A stretch of 64,000 nucleotides of DNA from Wolbachia endosymbiont of Oedothorax gibbosus (GTDB lineage: Bacteria; Pseudomonadota; Alphaproteobacteria; Rickettsiales; Anaplasmataceae). The stretch is taken from the NCBI RefSeq assembly GCF_936270145.1, contig NZ_OW370537.1, forward strand, positions 186,001-250,000, in the 5' to 3' direction. Made by a program: the position numbers and the translations under genes. Numbering within the stretch: the stretch's first letter is position 1; the number at the start of each line of letters is the position of its first letter. Below the pieces are notes generated by a model, which saw only the letters and a program-made list of their open reading frames with translations, did not search any database and was not told the DNA's origin. Positions 29,621-40,896 of this stretch are shown here, piece by piece.

Positions 29621-31950
29621 GTTCTCAAAGTTCCTCCGGTATTTTCACATACTAAATTAACTATAGCATTTGATTCTTTTTGGATCTCTTTTTCAGTTAA
29701 AGTGTGGATTGGAGAGCAGAAAGTAACTGACAATGCTATAGACATCTTATTCGGTTCTATATTGTTTCCATGGTATACGTCAAATACTAAAACTTCTGTG
29801 ATGAGCTCTGAGCTTTTTTTTACCACATTGATTATGTTACCTACTTCCACATCCTTATTTACAATAAATGCGAAATCACGTTTTACACTTTGGTATTTAT
29901 AATCGATAAATTTCTTTCTACTTGCAGGTAAATTTCCAATATTTTCTAATATCACCTCAAAACCTACAACTTTTTGCTTGATGTCAAAAAGATCTAATAT
30001 ATTAGGATGTAACTCTCCAAAATAACCTGCTACTTTATTCTTAAAAGAGAGAGTGCCTGACTTTCCTGGGTGGTAATGTTCTTTTTCTGCTCTCTCTATC
30101 GTTAAATTATCGCAATTGACGTTAAAAAACTCCAAAGCTGCTATGCAATCAGCCTTTGCGTCAAAAACATCTACTTTCCTATCAGTATTATAATGGTTTC
30201 GTGGTAGATTATTTCCTGTTCTTATTCCACTTAAAACATGTTTAGACTGAGCTTCACCATCATAAATCGGCCCAATTTCGAAGATTGCAAGATCAGGTAC
30301 TCCATGGGCAATATTATCAGCAGTTACTTGCAACAAGTTTGGTATGATACTTGGTCTCATTATATTAAAGTTATTATTAAACGGATTATCGATGATAAAT
30401 AACTTATTCGAGTAACCAAATTTTTCAGCTGTTGATTCACTCATAAATGACCAGGTTAGCACTTCATGAAACCCTCTGTTTGTCATCAAAATACGCAAAT
30501 TGTCGTATGTACTATCTACTTCTTCAACATTATTTGGTAGTGGTTCTTCTTTTATTTTGTCATAGCCGTATATCCTTGTTACTTCTTCAATTAGGTCAGC
30601 AGGTATAGTCACGTCCGGTCTCCAGCTTGGTACTTGTACATTCCAATTGCCTTCGGTTTTTTTATCAATATTAAACCCTAGTTTCGTTAAGATATCAAGC
30701 ACTTCATCAGGCGATACAGACACACTTCCAAACTTGTTCACATCCTGATAATCAAAGTTCACCTTGGTGTCAGCCTTATCTAAGCTGCCAGCAGACACTA
30801 CGCTTGAGGTTTCTCCACCACATAAATCCAAAATCATTTTAGCTGCAAGATTGAGTCCCTCAAGAGTAAATCCAGGATCAACTGAACGTGCAAATCTGTA
30901 ACTAGCGTCTGTGGAGATGCTGAGCTGTCTTGAAGATTTAGTGATAGAGATTGGATCGAGCAAAGCTAATTCCAAAAAAATATTGGTGGTTTCAAGAGTA
31001 CATTCACTGCACTTTCCACCTATAATTCCAGCAACTCCATGAATATTTTTACTATCAGAATAAATGTTTATATTATTGTCCAGCAAATATTCCTTACCAT
31101 TTAAAGCAAAGAAGCTTTCTCCATCATTTGCTTTTCTTATTGTAAGTTTGCCATCTACTTTGTTTGCATCAAATGCATGCATTGGACGATTAAAAGATAT
31201 CATAATATAGTTAGTAATGTCAACTATTGTAGAAATGGAGCGCATTCCTATCGATTCCAATTTATCTTTTAGCCACTTTGGGCTTTCTTGATTTTTTACA
31301 TTGGCGATATATATCCCACTAATAAAACTTTCTCCGTCAGTCACTTCAACACAAATTGGTGAACTTATAGAGCTGGTAAGTTGTGGAATGCTTAAAGTCT
31401 TTAATGTCCCAATTCCAGTTGCGGCAAGGTCGCGAGCTATTCCATAAATGCCTAAGCAATCTCCACGGTTTGGAGTAACATTTATATCAATTACAGGGTC
31501 ACAATTGAAAAATTTATCCCCTACTTTATAATCATCAGAAAGCTCGATTATTCCTTGACTTTCTTCTTGAGTGAGTGCAAGTTCAGAAGCAGAGCAGAGC
31601 ATCCCTTCACTTAGCACTCCTCGTATTTTTGTGGGCTTGATTGTAAAATCGCTTTCTGGCAATGTGCTACCAAGAGATGCAAGCACAGTTTTTATACCTT
31701 CTCTAACATTGGTTGCTCCGCAAACTATTTGTAGAATTTTACTCCCGTCATCTACTTTACATAATTTTAATTTATCAGCATTTGGATGCTGTATAACCTC
31801 TAATACTTCTGCAACAATAAAACCAGCTAGTTTGGTATTGTCGATCACATCTTCTACTTCTAACCCTATGTGAGTTAACTTATCGGTAATTTCTTCTAAA
31901 CTAGCATTGGTTTCTAAGTGCTCTAATAACCAAGATAATGTGAATTTCAT
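29611..31950 (-). CDS. pheT: phenylalanyl-tRNA synthetase beta subunit
   Basis: 779 residues, the usual size. The N-terminal tRNA-binding domain ([24 protein letters not shown]), the B3/B4 editing domain, the B5 domain ([19 protein letters not shown]) and the C-terminal anticodon-binding fold ([19 protein letters not shown]) are all recognisable. It forms an alpha2-beta2 enzyme with PheS, which is not adjacent here. Its last codons overlap the end of the convergent orphan by 10 bases. Confidence 0.97.
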   Translation of the reverse strand: MKFTLSWLLEHLETNASLEEITDKLTHIGLEVEDVIDNTKLAGFIVAEVLEVIQHPNADKLKLCKVDDGSKILQIVCGATNVREGIKTVLASLGSTLPESDFTIKPTKIRGVLSEGMLCSASELALTQEESQGIIELSDDYKVGDKFFNCDPVIDINVTPNRGDCLGIYGIARDLAATGIGTLKTLSIPQLTSSISSPICVEVTDGESFISGIYIANVKNQESPKWLKDKLESIGMRSISTIVDITNYIMISFNRPMHAFDANKVDGKLTIRKANDGESFFALNGKEYLLDNNINIYSDSKNIHGVAGIIGGKCSECTLETTNIFLELALLDPISITKSSRQLSISTDASYRFARSVDPGFTLEGLNLAAKMILDLCGGETSSVVSAGSLDKADTKVNFDYQDVNKFGSVSVSPDEVLDILTKLGFNIDKKTEGNWNVQVPSWRPDVTIPADLIEEVTRIYGYDKIKEEPLPNNVEEVDSTYDNLRILMTNRGFHEVLTWSFMSESTAEKFGYSNKLFIIDNPFNNNFNIMRPSIIPNLLQVTADNIAHGVPDLAIFEIGPIYDGEAQSKHVLSGIRTGNNLPRNHYNTDRKVDVFDAKADCIAALEFFNVNCDNLTIERAEKEHYHPGKSGTLSFKNKVAGYFGELHPNILDLFDIKQKVVGFEVILENIGNLPASRKKFIDYKYQSVKRDFAFIVNKDVEVGNIINVVKKSSELITEVLVFDVYHGNNIEPNKMSIALSVTFCSPIHTLTEKEIQKESNAIVNLVCENTGGTLRTYN

Positions 31951-32021
31951 GAACCTTTAAAGAAACAAAAAAGTTATTGTAATGTAAAATGTAGTGCTTT
32001 TAAAGCTTGTTGTAGTGGAAT

Positions 32022-32052
32022 ACTTCTACATCATAAACAATGATGTAGAAGT
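32022..32052. other. perfect 13-base hairpin between pheT and a small orphan
   Basis: acttctacatcat (32022-32034), loop aaaca, atgatgtagaagt (32040-32052), then ttttt on the plus strand. It looks like an intrinsic terminator for plus-strand RNA, but no plus-strand gene ends here. For the minus-strand gene 32063-32356 the stem is in the right place but lacks a T-tract. Confidence 0.5.
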
Positions 32053-32062
32053 TTTTGTAACT

Positions 32063-32356
32063 TTATATCTTCTTGTGAGGAGAATTTATCTTTTCCATAT
32101 TACCTTTTAAATCTATCTCCATAGACGTATGGAGCTTAAGATTCATATTGTGGTTATCTTCATGGAAGTTATGAATGTAGCCATCTATAGTTAAGTTTCC
32201 TATCATATTATGACTTTCATCTAGTATTTCGCTTCCTATTTGATAATGGCCAGTATATTCGTCAAAGGAACAATCTGTCAATTTGATGTATCCGTTACCA
32301 AACTCCTGCTCTAAATTTAAAGGATGATTAGTGTTAATAAAATCTATTTCGTTCAT
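32063..32356 (-). CDS. small protein of unknown function
   Basis: Not recognised. 97 hydrophilic residues without signal or membrane segment. Alternating beta-like stretches (GNGYIKLTDCSFDEYTGHYQIG, NMIGNLTIDGYIHNFHEDNHNMNLKLHTSMEIDL) suggest a small beta domain. The gene ends 11 bases before a strong hairpin and lies upstream of pheT on the same strand. Confidence 0.5.
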   Translation of the reverse strand: MNEIDFINTNHPLNLEQEFGNGYIKLTDCSFDEYTGHYQIGSEILDESHNMIGNLTIDGYIHNFHEDNHNMNLKLHTSMEIDLKGNMEKINSPHKKI

Positions 32357-32523
32357 AATAATACCTCACTAAAAATTAAATTATAATTAAAATGAGATGT
32401 TAAGTTAAATAATTTAATAAGATTGGTAAATTTTAAAACACAGCGCTGGCTATAATTGGCATTCTAATTACATATTTTGTTAATATGCTAATGCTATAAT
32501 GATACAGAGCTTTATCTTAACTC

Positions 32524-32552
32524 TTGACTTTGTCCTATAAAATTCATATTTT
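32524..32552 (+). promoter_or_regulatory. candidate promoter of the atpB operon
   Basis: -35 TTGACT (32524-32529), 17-base spacer, -10 TATTTT (32547-32552), 27 bases before the atpB start. The -35 box is strong, the -10 moderate. Confidence 0.45.
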
Positions 32553-32578
32553 ATTTACTGTTTATAGTTCAGATTAAA

Positions 32579-33304
32579 ATGGCATTAAATCCACTGGAAC
32601 AGTTTAAGGTATATACAATAATAGAGTTACCTAGGTTATTTGGGTATGACGTAAGCTTTACCAATTCATCTCTTTTTATGATGATTTCGGTGATATTAAT
32701 GGTACTGTTTTTGCTCCTTGGAATAAGAAAAGGTGCAGTAATACCAGGATATTTGCAAGCTGCAGTTGAGTATGTATATGACTTTGTTGTTTCAATAATA
32801 GAAAGTAACACTGGAAGCAAAGGCTTGCAGCACATTCCATTGATATTCACAGTATTTATTTTCATTTTATCGTGTAATTTAGTTGGTGTTCTTCCTTATA
32901 GTTTCACGGTCACAAGTCATGTGATAGTCACCTTCGCTTTATCGATGGTAGTTTTTACTTATATAACGATTGTTGGATTTAAGGAAAGGGGAGTAGAATT
33001 TTTACGCATATTGCTACCAAAAGGAACTCCTTCGTGGCTTGCACCTATAATAATTATTATTAAGTTGTTTGCTTATTTAGTAAGACCGATTAGCCTATCA
33101 ATAAGGCTTGCAGCAAATATGATTGCTGGTCATACAATCATCAAAGTGATAGCAGGGTTTATTGTAAATATGAACATATTTCTCACTCCTGCGCCGTTTT
33201 TGTTCATGATTGCATTGATAGGATTTGAAGTATTTGTTGCAATTTTACAAGCTTATATATTTACTATATTAACATGTGTATATTTGTCAGATGCAGTAAA
33301 GTAA
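32579..33304 (+). CDS. atpB: ATP synthase F0 subunit a
   Basis: 241 residues, polytopic. The proton half-channel helix with the essential Arg is seen as [20 protein letters not shown], and the C-terminal helix as [23 protein letters not shown]. It forms the proton path against the c-ring. It heads the F0 cluster; atpI, often in front, is absent. The F1 genes are elsewhere, as usual in Rickettsiales. Confidence 0.97.
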   Translation: MALNPLEQFKVYTIIELPRLFGYDVSFTNSSLFMMISVILMVLFLLLGIRKGAVIPGYLQAAVEYVYDFVVSIIESNTGSKGLQHIPLIFTVFIFILSCNLVGVLPYSFTVTSHVIVTFALSMVVFTYITIVGFKERGVEFLRILLPKGTPSWLAPIIIIIKLFAYLVRPISLSIRLAANMIAGHTIIKVIAGFIVNMNIFLTPAPFLFMIALIGFEVFVAILQAYIFTILTCVYLSDAVK

Positions 33305-33363
33305 TTGACTTCCTTGTAGAATATTTTACAATTATATTATAAAGAAATAATTAAAGGTAATAT

Positions 33364-33591
33364 ATGGATTTAGTAGCTTTAAAATTTATAGCAATTGGTT
33401 TAGCTGTGTTTGGAATGCTCGGTGCTGGTTTAGGTATAGCTAATATCTTCTCTGCTATGTTAAATGGGATTGCGAGAAACCCTGAATCAGAAGGTAAAAT
33501 GAAAACTTATGTTTATATTGGTGCTGCCATGGTTGAAATAATGGGGTTGCTTGCGTTTTTACTTGCAGTATTGTTAATATTTGTTGCTTAA
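33364..33591 (+). CDS. atpE: ATP synthase F0 subunit c
   Basis: 75 residues forming a two-helix hairpin. The Gly-rich first helix (GLAVFGMLGAGLGIANIFSAM), the polar loop with GIARNPESEG and the second helix with the proton-carrying Glu (GAAMVEIMGLLAFLLAVLL) match subunit c. It follows atpB after 59 bases. Confidence 0.97.
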   Translation: MDLVALKFIAIGLAVFGMLGAGLGIANIFSAMLNGIARNPESEGKMKTYVYIGAAMVEIMGLLAFLLAVLLIFVA

Positions 33592-33594
33592 CAT

Positions 33595-34074
33595 ATGCCA
33601 CAGCTTGATATTTCAACCTTCTTTTCTCAAGTTTTTTGGTTTTTAATTTTTTTCTCTTCACTTTTTTTCGTAGTAAGTTGTTTGTTTTTACCAAAGTTAG
33701 ATAAAATAATAAGCACTAGAAGTAAAGAAGTATTGGGTTCTTTTAATAGTTCTGTTCATCTTTTAAGACTCACGGAAGAGCAGATTGCCAAGTATAATGC
33801 CGCTTTAAACCAAGCTAGAATACAGGCAAAAAGGATCATAGATGATGCACTTGCTCAGGTAGAAGAAATGAGAGCTAATGTTAAGAATATATTAGAAGAG
33901 GAAGGCAAAAAAATGAGCAAGCTTATTGAAGAAAAAGCGGCAGAATTTAAATCTGAATATACTGATCAGTTAAAACAAATGGCTACTAGTATTGCTTTAA
34001 TTTATTATATTAAATTGACCAATTCTGAGATTGAAGAGGAATTTATTGCTGACTTGGTGTCCAAAGAATTTTAG
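33595..34074 (+). CDS. ATP synthase F0 subunit b' (first b-type stalk subunit)
   Basis: 159 residues with one N-terminal membrane helix (VFWFLIFFSSLFFVVSCLFL) and the conserved LPKLDKIISTRSKEV junction, then a long helix. Alphaproteobacteria have two different b-type subunits, and the one after atpE with PKLD-I--R is the b' form (often called atpG or atpX). It starts 3 bases after the atpE stop. Confidence 0.9.
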   Translation: MPQLDISTFFSQVFWFLIFFSSLFFVVSCLFLPKLDKIISTRSKEVLGSFNSSVHLLRLTEEQIAKYNAALNQARIQAKRIIDDALAQVEEMRANVKNILEEEGKKMSKLIEEKAAEFKSEYTDQLKQMATSIALIYYIKLTNSEIEEEFIADLVSKEF

Positions 34075-34082
34075 GGGTTTTT

Positions 34083-34559
34083 ATGTCTACATCACTGATT
34101 ATCGGTCTTGCCTTCTTGGTAGGCTTTGTTCTTTCGTATAAATTGCTGAAGAAAGTGATAAAAAATGTGCTTAATAATAAGCGTAACAAAAGCAAATTTT
34201 CAAGTGAAGAAACTGAAAAATTCAGGAAAGATATGTTGGAGTATTACAAAAAATCTTCTGAAAAATACAAAGAATTAGATGCAGAAGTTAATAAAATGAT
34301 GAATGAAGCACTTGATAAGGCTAATAGTATCATTAAGCGCAATAGACAGCAGCTAGATCAGACATTAGATGACAATGCCCATTCTAACTTGAAGAAAGTC
34401 ACTGACCAAGTTGAAAAAGCTCTTGGAGATTTACAAGCTAACACAGCGAATATAGCTGCTGATGCTGTAAAAAAAATAATGCATGAACGTAAAGATGATA
34501 AGCGTAGTAGTGAGGTCATATCTTCATTTTCACGTGACTTAAATAAAAAATTGCATTAG
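34083..34559 (+). CDS. atpF: ATP synthase F0 subunit b
   Basis: 158 residues with a short N-terminal membrane helix (LIIGLAFLVGFVLSYKLLKKV) and an entirely helical, charged remainder that forms the peripheral stalk (KSSEKYKELDAEVNKMMNEAL...). Sequence identity in this family is low, so the call rests on position and shape. It starts 8 bases after b'. Confidence 0.85.
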   Translation: MSTSLIIGLAFLVGFVLSYKLLKKVIKNVLNNKRNKSKFSSEETEKFRKDMLEYYKKSSEKYKELDAEVNKMMNEALDKANSIIKRNRQQLDQTLDDNAHSNLKKVTDQVEKALGDLQANTANIAADAVKKIMHERKDDKRSSEVISSFSRDLNKKLH

Positions 34560-34564
34560 GTTTA

Positions 34565-36154
34565 ATGCCTATACTTCAAGCTGATAATGTAGAAAAAATT
34601 AAGTTTGATTCTAGTTTGTGCAAAGAGCAAGAGAAACTTTTTTACTATAAATTTAATATAATTCCTTGGCAAAAATTAAATGATACTACTTTTTTTATGG
34701 TTGAAGACACAAGCCAAGATGTCAACCGTTGGGTCGAAGCTCATTACGGTATTGACTATGTATTAATAAAAGTTGATAGCGAACAGATTTTAAATCTTCT
34801 TAACTCGCACTTTGGTATTTCAGAATTTGCAAGCAACTACTTATATTACAAAAATCCTAATTTTTCAGCTAAAAGCATTAAACTAAGCTCAATATTTTTT
34901 GTTTCTTTCTTTATTGTAACTTCAATTTTAACACTCACAGAGAAATATACATATTTTGCTTTGATGTTGATATTTATAATCGGATGTTCTAGTTATTTAT
35001 TCAAGTTTATAGCTACAGTTTTTAGCTTATGTGAAATCTCTAATCAAAAAGTGGATTATAGTAAGTTGAATGAACCTATATATACTATTTTATTGCCTGC
35101 TTTTAAAGAAAGTGCAGTGATAGAGCAATTGATCGAAAGCATTGAAAGTTTGGACTATCCAAAATCAAAATTAGATGTGAAGCTTCAGGTAGAAAGTGAT
35201 GACCAGGAAACGCTAGCAGCTATAGAAAAGTATACTTTACCACAGTATTTTGAAGTAATAAAAGTGCCTCATTCTTTGCCTAGAACAAAAGCCAAGTCAT
35301 GCAATTATGCTATGAGCTTTGCCAGAGGAAAGTATGTGGTAATATATGATGCGGACGATAAACCAGACCCATTGCAGTTAAAAAAAGCACTGATTGAATT
35401 TAATAAGGGCGACGATAAGCTTGCCTGTGTACAGGCGAAATTAAATTACTATAATTGTGATTATAATTTTCTCACAAAATCCTTTTCTCTGGAGTATATG
35501 AACTGGTTTCAATACTTATTGCCTGGATTCCAAAAAATGAACATGCCAATGCCTTTGGGTGGTAGCAGTAATCATTTTTCAGTAAAAATTCTAAAAAAAG
35601 TGTTTTTCTGGGATGCTTATAGTGTTACCGAAGATGCTGACCTCGGTTTGAGACTTGCGCAAATGGGATATAAAATTAGGATGATTGACTCAGAAACATT
35701 GGAAGAGTCACCAATTACTGTATTTGCTTGGATTAAGCAAAGAGCGCGCTGGATCAAAGGCTATATGCAAACTTATATTGTTCATTTAAAAAATATAAAG
35801 TCACTTTATAAACACACTGGATTTAAGGGAATTTTGCTATTGAATCTTTTTGTTGGCTCTGCAGCTTTTATATTTTTTACTACTCCATTTTTACTGCTTT
35901 CATTGATATTAACTAAAGTTTTAAATGAATTATTTTTGTACTATTTTATAGTGGTATACGTTACTAACCTGATTCTTTTGGTAATGGCTGTCAAACAGCA
36001 AAAGATGCCTTTTTATTTTTATATAGTATCGATATTTTTTCCGGTCTATAGTTTGCTACATAGTGTTGCAGCTTTTCTTGCCTTGTGGGAATTTATTCTT
36101 TACCCTGAGCGATGGAACAAAACTAAACATGGTTTATGGAAGCAAAACCTGTAG
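34565..36154 (+). CDS. membrane glycosyltransferase, GT2 processive type
   Basis: 529 residues. An N-terminal soluble part resembling the GspE-N/NfrB-type module, two membrane helices (about 105-155), the catalytic GT2 domain and C-terminal membrane helices. Motifs: [32 protein letters not shown] (DxD), [17 protein letters not shown] (ED) and [13 protein letters not shown] (QxxRW). This is the signature of processive beta-glycan synthases that extrude a polymer across the inner membrane. The sugar cannot be read from sequence. It sits 5 bases after atpF and overlaps ctaA by 19 bases. Confidence 0.82.
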   Translation: MPILQADNVEKIKFDSSLCKEQEKLFYYKFNIIPWQKLNDTTFFMVEDTSQDVNRWVEAHYGIDYVLIKVDSEQILNLLNSHFGISEFASNYLYYKNPNFSAKSIKLSSIFFVSFFIVTSILTLTEKYTYFALMLIFIIGCSSYLFKFIATVFSLCEISNQKVDYSKLNEPIYTILLPAFKESAVIEQLIESIESLDYPKSKLDVKLQVESDDQETLAAIEKYTLPQYFEVIKVPHSLPRTKAKSCNYAMSFARGKYVVIYDADDKPDPLQLKKALIEFNKGDDKLACVQAKLNYYNCDYNFLTKSFSLEYMNWFQYLLPGFQKMNMPMPLGGSSNHFSVKILKKVFFWDAYSVTEDADLGLRLAQMGYKIRMIDSETLEESPITVFAWIKQRARWIKGYMQTYIVHLKNIKSLYKHTGFKGILLLNLFVGSAAFIFFTTPFLLLSLILTKVLNELFLYYFIVVYVTNLILLVMAVKQQKMPFYFYIVSIFFPVYSLLHSVAAFLALWEFILYPERWNKTKHGLWKQNL

Positions 36155-37164
36155 CTATTTGGCTTTTTCTCTGCTGTATTACGGTAATTCTCATGGTGGG
36201 GATTGGTGGATTTACCAGACTTACAAGAGCGGGATTGTCAATCACGGAGTGGAAACCTATTACTGGGACATTACCACCACTGAATGAGCAAGACTGGCTA
36301 CAAGAAAAATTAAAATATGAAGCTACACCTGAGTATAAAGCATTCAACTATGGTATGAGTATGGAGGAATTTCAGGCTATATACTTAATAGAATATGTAC
36401 ACAGATTGGTTGCAAGACTAACAGGTTTAGTTTTTATCCTGCCATTTGTGTATTTTATGCTAAGAAGGAAAATATCTAAAAAGGTAGCAATAAGGCTATT
36501 TATAGCATTGTTATTTGGAGCTTTACAAGCTTTTGCTGGTTGGTATATGGTTAAAAGTGGTTTAGTAACTGAACCTCATGTTAGCCACTATAGGCTTGCA
36601 CTTCACTTATTATTAGCATTAATTGTCTTTGCATTATTGTCATATCAATTTTTTGATTACCAAATCAGGCCAAAGCAAACTAAACTTAAGATTAGTAGTG
36701 ACACTATATACTACACAGGGATGATTTTGGCCCTAATTGTAATACAAATAATTTTCGGTGCGTTTGTTGCAGGATTAAATGCTGGTTTGATTTACAATAC
36801 CTTTCCACTAATGGACGGACAAATCGTTCCAGAAGATTTATTTTTCTTACAGCCTACATGGCTGAATATCTTTGAGAACAGAGCGACAGTGCAATTTATA
36901 CATCGAGCACTGGCATTGCTAATATTAGTTCTGACAGCAATACTCACAATAAAAAATGCCAGTTTAAAACCGGTATATATTATGCTGCTCTCCGTTATCA
37001 TTCAGATCATTTTAGGTGTAATTACTCTATTATTGCACATACCGATAGCCATTGCCATAGCTCATCAAGTGTTTTCATTTATCTTGTTTGGGTCAAGTTT
37101 ATACTTCTTGTGTTATTTAAGAAAGCAGACTACATCACCAATCTGCACATTTTTTCCTTCTTGA
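36136..37164 (+). CDS. ctaA: haem A synthase CtaA
   Basis: 342 residues with eight membrane helices, the COX15/CtaA type of alphaproteobacteria. The haem-binding His residues sit in [45 protein letters not shown] and [11 protein letters not shown]. It oxidises haem O to haem A for cytochrome oxidase. The start lies inside the end of the glycosyltransferase gene, and its 3' end overlaps the convergent pccA by 52 bases. Confidence 0.95.
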   Translation: MEAKPVAIWLFLCCITVILMVGIGGFTRLTRAGLSITEWKPITGTLPPLNEQDWLQEKLKYEATPEYKAFNYGMSMEEFQAIYLIEYVHRLVARLTGLVFILPFVYFMLRRKISKKVAIRLFIALLFGALQAFAGWYMVKSGLVTEPHVSHYRLALHLLLALIVFALLSYQFFDYQIRPKQTKLKISSDTIYYTGMILALIVIQIIFGAFVAGLNAGLIYNTFPLMDGQIVPEDLFFLQPTWLNIFENRATVQFIHRALALLILVLTAILTIKNASLKPVYIMLLSVIIQIILGVITLLLHIPIAIAIAHQVFSFILFGSSLYFLCYLRKQTTSPICTFFPS

Positions 37165-39080
37165 ACGGGAATATTTTTTATCACCATTGCTGCTTCAGCA
37201 CATATAATATTTTCCATTTTCATCGCTTCCACAACAAATAAAGGTTGTCCTATTTCTACCTGATCTCCTACATTTACATGTAATTTAACTAATAAGCCAG
37301 ATATTGGGGATTTTACAGCATCTACTGAAATCTCTTCTGTTTCATTATTTAGCATTAACCTACTTAATTCAGCTACATGAGGCTTAAATATACAACATTC
37401 AGCTTTCATGCCTGCATGTCTTATGAAGTATTTGCTGCCTTGTTTTTCTATTTTAAGTGCTATATTGGTATCGTCATTAATTGTGATATATAGCAATCTA
37501 TAACTTGATTTCCACTTGCCTACTACAGAGTATGTATTGTGGTTATATACTGTTGTTAATATATTATCTTGGTACTTTGCGTCTACAGAGTACTTATTGT
37601 CATTTATTACAACTACAAGCGTTTCATTCACTACTTTATGATGGTACCTTTCTTCATTTTCCAAATGAACATATAACGCAGTGAAAATAAATATTTTAAT
37701 ATACTCCTCTGTAATAAAATCGCCGTGAAACCCACTAGGGTAATGATCTGGAATGAATCTCGTATGGAGCTTTGCTGCGATAAAATTTGGGTGATGGAAG
37801 ATGGATTCTAGAAATTCTATATTATTTGTTACTCCTTCTATATAGCATTCAGACAATGCTTTTTGCATTTTGCTGATCGCTTCTACTCTATCTTTTCCAT
37901 ATGTTATAACTTTTGCAATCATTGAGTCATAGAACGTGCTAATTTCTGAACCGCTAGCTACTCCATCATCTATTCTTACATCACCTGGTTTATCGTAATA
38001 TTTTATTCTTCCGCTGGAAGGGAAAAATTTCTTTGATGGGTCTTCAGCACAAATTCTACTTTCTATTGCAGAGCCAGTAAGTTTAATATCATCCTGATTG
38101 AATCTCAATTTTTCTCCACAGGAAGTTCTAATCATTTCTTCTACTATGTCTATTCCTGTTACGAATTCTGTTACTGGATGCTCAACTTGTAATCTAGTAT
38201 TTACCTCAAGAAAATAGAAGTTTTGGTCTTTATCAACAACAAACTCAACAGTGCCTGCTGAAAAATAGCCAACTTGTTTTGCAAGGGAGACACATTGAGC
38301 ATACATTTTTTGTCTTACTTTTTCACTAATAAATGGACTTGGCGTTTCTTCCATTATTTTCTGATTATTCCTTTGTATTGAGCATTCTCTTTCTCCAAGA
38401 CACACTATATTGCCATATTTATCTGCTATGATTTGTATTTCAATATGTCTTGGTAACTCTATATATTTCTCTATAAAAATACTGCCATCCTTAAAACTTT
38501 TCTCTGCTTCATTTGTGGCTGATGTAAATGCTAGTTCAATTTCTTTTTTGGAATTTACAATTCGCATTCCTTTGCCACCACCGCCTGATGCAGCTTTAAG
38601 CATAACAGGAAAGCCAATTTCTTCAGCAACTTGAGCTGCGTGGGCAGCATCGCTGATCTTACCCATATATCCTGGCACTACATTCACTCCAGCTTTTCTT
38701 GCCACTTCTTTTGCTGTTATTTTGTTGGCTGTAACTTCTATTGTTTCTGCACTTGGCCCGATGAAGTCTATATTGTGTTTTTGCAGAGCACGTGGAAAAT
38801 CTGGATTCTCTGCTAAAAAACCATAGCCAGGATGAACCGCCTCAGCACCTGTTTCAACTGCTACTTCACATATTTTTTCAATGTTTAAATAACTGAGGCA
38901 AGATGGCGAAGGGCCGATATATCTTGACTCATCTGCTTGTCTTACATGCACAGAATTTACATCTGCATCCGAATATACGCATACACAAGATATACCCATC
39001 CTACGAGCAGTTCTGATAATCCTGCAAGCAATTTCCCCTCTGTTTGCTATTAAAATCTTACTGTACTTCTTTTCCGTCAT
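37113..39080 (-). CDS. pccA: propionyl/acetyl-CoA carboxylase alpha subunit (biotin carboxylase + BCCP)
   Basis: 655 residues. Biotin carboxylase domain [25 protein letters not shown]-grasp motif [14 protein letters not shown] and the catalytic part [21 protein letters not shown] middle domain links to a C-terminal biotinyl domain ending with VEAMKMENI, whose Lys is biotinylated. The length and BCCP fusion fit propionyl-CoA carboxylase alpha, as annotated in Rickettsiales. The beta subunit is not in the window. The 3' end overlaps ctaA by 52 bases. Confidence 0.92.
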   Translation of the reverse strand: MTEKKYSKILIANRGEIACRIIRTARRMGISCVCVYSDADVNSVHVRQADESRYIGPSPSCLSYLNIEKICEVAVETGAEAVHPGYGFLAENPDFPRALQKHNIDFIGPSAETIEVTANKITAKEVARKAGVNVVPGYMGKISDAAHAAQVAEEIGFPVMLKAASGGGGKGMRIVNSKKEIELAFTSATNEAEKSFKDGSIFIEKYIELPRHIEIQIIADKYGNIVCLGERECSIQRNNQKIMEETPSPFISEKVRQKMYAQCVSLAKQVGYFSAGTVEFVVDKDQNFYFLEVNTRLQVEHPVTEFVTGIDIVEEMIRTSCGEKLRFNQDDIKLTGSAIESRICAEDPSKKFFPSSGRIKYYDKPGDVRIDDGVASGSEISTFYDSMIAKVITYGKDRVEAISKMQKALSECYIEGVTNNIEFLESIFHHPNFIAAKLHTRFIPDHYPSGFHGDFITEEYIKIFIFTALYVHLENEERYHHKVVNETLVVVINDNKYSVDAKYQDNILTTVYNHNTYSVVGKWKSSYRLLYITINDDTNIALKIEKQGSKYFIRHAGMKAECCIFKPHVAELSRLMLNNETEEISVDAVKSPISGLLVKLHVNVGDQVEIGQPLFVVEAMKMENIICAEAAMVIKNIPVQEGKNVQIGDVVCFLK

Positions 39081-39150
39081 CGTATGAGTATACTTTCTTA
39101 AGTTAAGAAAGTAAATTTCTATATCACTGCCTGCAACTTTTTGTTATATA

Positions 39151-40059
39151 TCAGACAGTCACCCTTGCAAGATCCGTACCACTAAAAGTTTCCTCTAGAG
39201 TACTTACGTCATGTAGGTCATGTATCTCACTAAATACTTTGCCTGACAGATACGCAGCCCCACCAGAAACTATCCCAGCCATCGTAGCCAGTGCAAGAGA
39301 CTGAGAAACTAAAAATAAAAAGTATAAAGACAAACATAAAGCAGCAATACACGCTATAGCTCCTACTATATATAAGCACAGGCGAAACTTCTGGTTACAT
39401 ATGAAGCTGTCTTGTATACCTGCAGTTTCTCTTATCTTCTTCTTAACTGTTTTACTAACCCAATCAAGAGGAGTCTTTTTAGATTTATCTAACGCACATC
39501 TATTGCACAATGCCTCTTGAATATAACTTTTGTAATTCTCCAATTTTTCCGAATCACACCCTGGATTAGTTTTGTCAGACTCCAAATACTTGAATATTCC
39601 TTTTACTACATCCAACAATATCCCCATTCTTGCCGCTATATGAAATGGGTTTTCATGATCTTCATTGTACTCTAACAAATGAACATCACTTCCAATACTT
39701 TGTGTGAAAATGGATAAAAAAGCATCAATATTCCTTGCCTTTGCAGCCACATGCAGATAATTGTCTTCCTCTTTATCTGATTTTTCAATCAGTGAATTTC
39801 TAGCTTCTTGCGATAACGAGTCCCATAATCCCCGATGTTCAACTGCAAGATATAATAAAGTTTTATCGTTATTACCAATTAAAGTGATTAAATCTACATC
39901 ACCTTGTTGATTAACTTTCTCCTTTAGTGACTCTACAATCAAAGAATCAGGATTGAAACTTTTATAATGTTCCTTCATTAATACTATTTTTTCCAGTATC
40001 TCTTTAGCTACAGAGTTAGCTATTGAACGAGCTATATTTTTACCCATAATTACCCCCAT
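39151..40059 (-). CDS. ankyrin-repeat membrane protein
   Basis: 302 residues. Ankyrin repeats can be seen at NDKTLLYLAVEHRGLWDSL, DNYLHVAAKARNIDAFLSIF and ENPFHIAARMGILLDVVKGI, and the motif KTPLDWVSKTVKKKI ends the block. C-terminal hydrophobic segments (about 225-273) suggest a hairpin in a membrane. It is paralogous to the preceding gene in the transcript (40090-40737), 30 bases upstream. Ankyrin proteins in endosymbionts often bind host proteins; secretion is not shown by the sequence. Confidence 0.8.
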   Translation of the reverse strand: MGVIMGKNIARSIANSVAKEILEKIVLMKEHYKSFNPDSLIVESLKEKVNQQGDVDLITLIGNNDKTLLYLAVEHRGLWDSLSQEARNSLIEKSDKEEDNYLHVAAKARNIDAFLSIFTQSIGSDVHLLEYNEDHENPFHIAARMGILLDVVKGIFKYLESDKTNPGCDSEKLENYKSYIQEALCNRCALDKSKKTPLDWVSKTVKKKIRETAGIQDSFICNQKFRLCLYIVGAIACIAALCLSLYFLFLVSQSLALATMAGIVSGGAAYLSGKVFSEIHDLHDVSTLEETFSGTDLARVTV

Positions 40060-40089
40060 CTATTATTTATAATCCTACACTGAACCATA

Positions 40090-40737
40090 CTATAGTATTT
40101 TACATTGTTCACCACCATTCACGTCAACATCATAAAGAATGTGGTCTGGTATTTCAACTTCATCTTGCTCATATGCACCAGCAGAATAAGTCTGAGCTTT
40201 AATACTTTTCTCAGCACGCAGAACTTCTTTTCTTATGTCTCTTTCTACATGATCACTTACCCAATCAACAGGACGATATCCATCATCATCTGCAGAAGTC
40301 TTATCATACAGTTCATCCTTAATACTATTTACTTTACGTTTCACTTTTCTTCTCAATGATTCTAACTTTTCCAATTCTTCTCTTGGATTTCTACCAGCCT
40401 CTTTTGCCTCTAGGACAGAAGCTTCTGCTGACTTTACCTCTGACTGTAAATATTCAAACATCCCTCTTACTACATCCGGCAACATCCCCATTATTGCAGC
40501 TATATGAAATGGATTTTTATGATCGTCGTTATACTCTAATAAACTAACATCTTTTTCAACACTTTTCTTGAAAATGAACAAAAATCTTTCAATGTTTTTT
40601 GTTCTTGCAGCTAGATGCAAGAGATTGTCCGCCCGCACTATTTGTTTTGTTTTATCAAATGGGCCGGTGTAACGCCAACTGACATTAGCTTCATTATCTG
40701 AGAGAAATTTTTTTATCTCATCTGTAGATCCAATCAT
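40090..40737 (-). CDS. ankyrin-repeat protein, paralogue of the neighbour
   Basis: 215 residues. Ankyrin motifs NLLHLAARTKNIERFLFIF and KNPFHIAAIMGMLPDVVRGM match NYLHVAAKARNIDAFLSIF and ENPFHIAARMGILLDVVKGI in the downstream gene nearly position by position, including the linker LLEYNDDHKNP against LLEYNEDHENP. It lacks the C-terminal membrane segments. The end is charged (YEQDEVEIPDHILYDVDVNG). The two genes are a local tandem duplication. Confidence 0.78.
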   Translation of the reverse strand: MIGSTDEIKKFLSDNEANVSWRYTGPFDKTKQIVRADNLLHLAARTKNIERFLFIFKKSVEKDVSLLEYNDDHKNPFHIAAIMGMLPDVVRGMFEYLQSEVKSAEASVLEAKEAGRNPREELEKLESLRRKVKRKVNSIKDELYDKTSADDDGYRPVDWVSDHVERDIRKEVLRAEKSIKAQTYSAGAYEQDEVEIPDHILYDVDVNGGEQCKIL

Positions 40738-40896
40738 AACTTACCTAACTATATTCAACCAATACTAAATTATACAACACAATTTATGAAAAATAAATGC
40801 AATTTTATCTCTCAGGATAAATAATTTATAGTAATTCTACATTGTTGCAAGCATAAATTTTAGCTATCATCATTTACATTACTGTAATAGACAAAT

